NCBI GenBank assembly: GCA_014799675.1
Contig: JAAVHM010000040.1
Span: forward strand, 22,348-35,556
DNA from: Ruminococcus sp.
Lineage (GTDB): Bacteria > Bacillota > Clostridia > Oscillospirales > Ruminococcaceae
Length of the DNA stretch: 13,209 bases
Direction of reading: 5' to 3'
Positions 12,063 through 13,209 of this stretch are shown here, piece after piece. The translations under genes and the position numbers were made by a program. Below the pieces are notes generated by a model. That model was not told where the DNA came from. It searched no databases and saw only the letters and a list, made by a program, of their open reading frames with translations. Each line of letters begins with the position of its first letter. Position 1 is the stretch's first letter.

Positions 12063-13079
12063 TCAGACCTCACCGTCTTTCTTTTTGAATTTCAGTCGGA
12101 CTGTTATTACTGCGGCAAGTGAAATTGTAAAAGCCGCTGCGCCTATTACGGCAGGCATAGTAATTATACCGTTATTTAAAAATACCGAGTACGGGTCTGT
12201 CGGGTCGGTTATATACAGTCTCCAGCGTATGAATTTTGAAATGATACCGCCGAAAACAACCATATACTGCATCGGCAAAGAAAATGCGTTGCGGTTAAGT
12301 ATTGCCCATAAAAACAGCTCTGCGGAGGTTATTATCATGATTATTGAGTAAACGTTGCATATTGCTCCCGAGTAGCTGTAATATGCCTTTGCCGTGTAGC
12401 TTTCAGCCGCAAGACCGCTAAGGTCTATTGATGTAATAAATTCCGAAACTACGACCATGCCGATGATAAATGCGGGTACAATGCAAAACAGCTTCTGCTT
12501 GCCGCTTTTAAAAATTGAGATCAGCAGCATTACCTGCGGAACAATTATCAGCGCAGATATTTTAACGGATAAAATAAAAACTGCGCCGCCGTCCGCCAAA
12601 ATCATAACATTTGCAAACGGCATGAAGATCAGAACAGCTCCAAACCATAAAATTGCGGCAGATAACGCAAAAATATCGGTTTTCTCGGCTTTGAACGCGG
12701 TCACAAAATTATTGCGTTCAAGAATAAGGTGTATAAGCAGCGGCAGGATAATCCCCACAATTGCAAGCGCGCCCGTGGTCATAAAATCAACGGTGAAGAA
12801 AACCAGCACTCCCAAAGCGGCGCATATAAGCGGTGAAATATATTTTCCTCCTATCTGCGAGGCTAATGGATTTGCCGATTCATTTCGTTCTGAAAGAATT
12901 TCCTTTACAGCGTCTCTCGGGCTTCCGAGACTAATACATATTTCCTCTTCGGTTTTTCCCTCGGAAATCCCTGCGTCGAAACATTCTTCCATGTCGCATA
13001 AAATGTCAGATACTTCGCTGTCGGGCAGCAGAAAGCACAAATGGTTCTGCAATTGGCTCATGTACTGTTGTCTTGTCAT
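12063..13079 (-). CDS. HAAS/DUF1700-type integral membrane protein
   Basis: 338 residues. I chose the ATG at 13079, 10 bases after AAAGGA; the ATG at 13088 is too close to that site. The first ~70 residues form a HAAS-type helical domain (MSQLQNHLCFLLPDSEVSDI, then a D-MEE-F run and EEEICISLGSPRDAVKEIL), the region also annotated DUF1700 in related proteins. The rest contains about seven or eight hydrophobic helices, ending in a basic FKKKDGEV tail. Such proteins are membrane proteins of unknown function that accompany PadR regulators; a role in sensing or envelope stress is often suggested but not proven here. Base composition is more AT-rich than in the GH127 and ABC genes. Confidence 0.85.
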   Translation of the reverse strand: MTRQQYMSQLQNHLCFLLPDSEVSDILCDMEECFDAGISEGKTEEEICISLGSPRDAVKEILSERNESANPLASQIGGKYISPLICAALGVLVFFTVDFMTTGALAIVGIILPLLIHLILERNNFVTAFKAEKTDIFALSAAILWFGAVLIFMPFANVMILADGGAVFILSVKISALIIVPQVMLLISIFKSGKQKLFCIVPAFIIGMVVVSEFITSIDLSGLAAESYTAKAYYSYSGAICNVYSIIMIITSAELFLWAILNRNAFSLPMQYMVVFGGIISKFIRWRLYITDPTDPYSVFLNNGIITMPAVIGAAAFTISLAAVITVRLKFKKKDGEV

Positions 13080-13108
13080 AAATATCATTTCCTTTCTATT
13101 GTTTATTG

Positions 13109-13147
13109 AACAGTAGTCCTCTGAAAGTATAATAACATACTACTGTT
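13109..13147. promoter_or_regulatory. Inverted repeat, candidate PadR operator
   Basis: AACAGTAGT (13109-13117) and ACTACTGTT (13139-13147) are a perfect 9-bp inverted repeat with centres 30 bp apart. The right arm lies in the spacer of the HAAS-PadR promoter and the left arm lies just downstream of the expected transcription start. Confidence 0.6.
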
Positions 13148-13160
13148 TAAAAGTCAATAG
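13132..13160 (-). promoter_or_regulatory. Promoter of the HAAS-PadR operon
   Basis: On the minus strand TTGACT, a 17-bp spacer and TATTAT, then about 50 bases to the start codon. The region 13161-13209 to the window edge is AT-rich and shows nothing recognisable. Confidence 0.75.
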
Positions 13161-13209
13161 TTTTTGGAAAATTTTTTTGATAAATAAAAAATAGGTTGAA
13201 TTTATCCTA

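Noticed and set aside
12457..13116. 219-codon plus frame opposite the HAAS membrane protein gene
   Set aside because: It has no ribosome binding site or family motif, whereas the minus strand shows a HAAS domain, membrane helices and a good promoter.

Overview
The window looks like chromosomal DNA of a mid-GC Gram-positive anaerobe. My best guess is a gut or rumen Clostridia member of the Ruminococcus/Oscillospiraceae type. This is inferred from strong AGGAGG-type ribosome binding sites, sigma-A-like promoters, frequent TTG/GTG decoy starts, and the gene content: GH127 arabinofuranosidase, heterodimeric ABC exporter, HAAS/PadR pair, DUF2000, DUF3783 and small HTH_26 regulators. No rRNA, tRNA, CRISPR array, transposase or phage structural gene is visible.

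Layout. (1) 1-1185, minus strand: two tandem genes for related proteins of unknown function; the second runs off the left edge. (2) 1186-1537: intergenic region carrying two ~120-bp imperfect copies of one promoter-leader sequence. The right-hand copy drives an AraC-type regulator. (3) 1538-4451, plus strand: that regulator, then a GH127 beta-L-arabinofuranosidase whose promoter is preceded by a direct repeat with a 21-bp period, the expected geometry for an AraC-family operator. (4) 4454-4527: a large hairpin built from heptanucleotide repeats. (5) 4526-5768, minus strand: a second AraC regulator followed 4 bp later by a DUF2000 gene. (6) 6026-9665, plus strand: two overlapping genes for the halves of a heterodimeric ABC exporter with one consensus and one degenerate ATP site. 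(7) 9638-10812: a small unknown protein (minus) facing three tandem small XRE/HTH_26 regulators (plus). Two inverted copies of a 17-bp palindromic operator sit in the shared control region, one exactly in the -35/-10 spacer of a near-consensus promoter. (8) 10836-10911: a hairpin element with terminal inverted repeats. (9) 10944-11668: DUF3783 and ArsC/Spx-like genes coupled through an ATGA overlap, ending in hairpins. (10) 11750-13079, minus strand: a HAAS/DUF1700-type membrane protein followed by a PadR regulator, under a near-consensus promoter flanked by a 9-bp inverted repeat.

How they work together. The AraC1-GH127 pair reads as a small arabinoside-use unit. AraC2-DUF2000, the ABC pair and HAAS-PadR are separate transcription units. 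The most unusual part is the 9.6-10.8 kb switch-like module: a small unknown protein opposite three paralogous mini-regulators whose putative recognition helices differ, with a duplicated operator between them. Nothing in the sequence shows what that module controls, so it is proposed as a regulatory switch of unknown output and not as a named system.
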